From GCA-003244245 sp050700255 (GTDB lineage Bacteria > Actinomycetota > Actinomycetes > Mycobacteriales > Pseudonocardiaceae): 14,141 nucleotides of DNA. The position numbers and the translations under genes are program-made. Below the pieces are notes generated by a model. That model ran no database searches. It saw nothing but the letters and a program-made list of their open reading frames with translations, and had not been told where the DNA came from. The DNA lies in contig JBOHGX010000143.1 in NCBI GenBank assembly GCA_050700255.1, forward strand, positions 1 to 14,141, read 5' to 3'. Below, piece after piece: positions 13,540-14,141 of the stretch; position 1 is the first letter of the stretch; every line of letters starts with the position of its first letter.

Positions 13540-13890
13540 ATGGATCAGGTGGAGGTCGCCGACTGGCGGCGACGCGGTGCCTGCGCGACGCACGATCCGG
13601 ACCAGTTGTTCGTGGCGGGCGCTGCGCAACGTCAGGCCAAGATCGTGTGCACCGGGTGTCCGGTACGGCTGCACTGCCTGGCTGAGGCGCTGGACGGCCG
13701 GATCGAATTCGGCGTGTGGGGCGGCATGACCGAAAGGGAACGACGTGCGCTGCTGCACCGCCGCCCGGACGTCCGCGACTGGGCAGAGCTGCTCGAGGGC
13801 GCGTCGCAGTACCACGCTCAATCACGGCTGACGGCGGGCTGCGCCGTGGTCAACAGCCTGCCGATCTCGCGCAACCCCGGGAGGTCGTGA
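13540..13890 (+). CDS. whiB4: WhiB-family iron-sulfur regulator, WhiB4-like
   Basis: A 116-aa protein with the four cluster cysteines C15, C37, C40 and C46 (C-x21-C-x2-C-x5-C) that bind a [4Fe-4S] cluster. It has the turn GVWGG at 58-62 and the following basic ERERRALLHRR segment for DNA binding. DPDQLFVAGAAQRQAKIVC and EFGVWGGMTERERRALL resemble mycobacterial WhiB4, an oxygen/redox-responsive regulator. The convergent ArsA-like gene reproduces the M. tuberculosis arrangement of Rv3680 and whiB4 (Rv3681c), which supports the name. The start is modestly supported: GGGAGG is about 19 nt upstream and no closer start exists in frame. The C-terminal tail after about residue 88 is not conserved and is read from DNA antisense to the neighbour; the two genes overlap by 73 bp. 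Confidence 0.88.
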   Translation: MDQVEVADWRRRGACATHDPDQLFVAGAAQRQAKIVCTGCPVRLHCLAEALDGRIEFGVWGGMTERERRALLHRRPDVRDWAELLEGASQYHAQSRLTAGCAVVNSLPISRNPGRS

Positions 13891-14141
13891 ACGTCGGCAG
13901 TCAGCGCGGGCACTGTGGCCACCGCCACCGCCGGATGGGCCCGCCGGAACCGGGCCAGCAGCCGACGTTCCCGTCTGGCGAGGGTCACCCGGTCGGCGTG
14001 CAGCCGCAGCACCGCTGCGGCCAGTGGCGCCTTCCCTCCCCGTTCCAGCGCCTCGGCCACCGTCTCGGCCCGCGCCGCCGGGAGGTCGGCGAGCATTGGA
14101 TGCGTTCGGTTGAGTACCAGCCCGGCCAGCGGCATCGACTC
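13818..14141 (-). CDS. ArsA-like anion-transporting ATPase, C-terminal fragment (5' end outside window)
   Basis: About 107 codons are visible, open to the right edge. The sequence MPLAGLVLNRTHPMLADLPA, then RVTLARRERRLLARFRRAHP, then VATVPALTADVHDLPGLREI is the typical end of actinobacterial ArsA/GET3-like ATPases, encoded as a tandem pair (Rv3679-Rv3680) next to whiB4 in mycobacteria. The nucleotide-binding P-loop would lie in the missing N-terminal part. The role of this pair is not settled; links to stress and envelope integrity rather than arsenic are likely. The stop at 13818 lies within the 3' end of the whiB4-like gene. Confidence 0.85.
   Translation of the reverse strand, partial: ESMPLAGLVLNRTHPMLADLPAARAETVAEALERGGKAPLAAAVLRLHADRVTLARRERRLLARFRRAHPAVAVATVPALTADVHDLPGLREIGRLLTTAQPAVSRD

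Overview
This is high-GC actinobacterial DNA. The best taxonomic clues are an SsgA-like cell-division regulator (a family of sporulating or morphologically complex actinomycetes, not mycobacteria), a WhiB4-type iron-sulfur regulator convergent with an ArsA-like ATPase gene, and the murT-gatD pair for lipid II amidation. Strong GGAGG-type ribosome sites are common, and one or two genes look leaderless. I suspect a Pseudonocardiales- or Frankiales-like organism but cannot fix the genus.

Layout. 1-506: C-terminal part of an HrpA-type RNA helicase that lacks several hundred internal residues. 512-1492 (-): MEDS-domain sensor fused to an anti-sigma-type ATPase. 1719-2867 (+): long-chain acyl-CoA dehydrogenase. 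3163-3585 (+): SsgA-like protein. 3603-3669: duplicated near-palindromic element between convergent genes. 3695-4640 (-): two-gene unit of a stand-alone Ada zinc domain and a 2OG-Fe(II) oxygenase. About 4641-5180: gene-free, hairpin-rich DNA. 5181-5405 (-): 74-aa membrane protein. 5493-5724: remnant of an NAD(P)-binding oxidoreductase. 5846-8969 (+): three-gene operon of a cytosolic helical protein, a four-helix membrane protein with a coiled-coil tail, and a lipoprotein with an OmpA-like domain. 9226-9806: remnant of an AlbA_2 (Schlafen-like) protein. 10151-12213 (+): murT-gatD. About 12192-12492: remnant of a VOC/glyoxalase gene. 12509-13369 (-): MerR regulator with a GyrI-like domain. 13540-13890 (+): whiB4-like gene. 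13818-14141 (-): C-terminus of an ArsA-like ATPase.

Two themes stand out. First, four genes (HrpA, the Rossmann oxidoreductase, the AlbA_2 protein, the VOC protein) are shortened in ways that look like internal deletions, sometimes with frameshifts, while their neighbours are intact. This suggests recent erosion by deletion of dispensable genes, or less likely assembly error. Second, the 5846-8969 operon is the best candidate for an undescribed system: its parts reach from cytoplasm through the membrane to the cell wall, and I can assign no function to any of them beyond the lipoprotein signal and OmpA fold.

The cell-envelope genes (murT-gatD, ssgA-like, the OmpA lipoprotein operon) and the stress or redox regulators (MEDS-ATPase, MerR, WhiB4-like) dominate the intact content. 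The Ada-domain and oxygenase genes probably form an alkylation- or metal-linked stress module, but no substrate can be read from the sequence.
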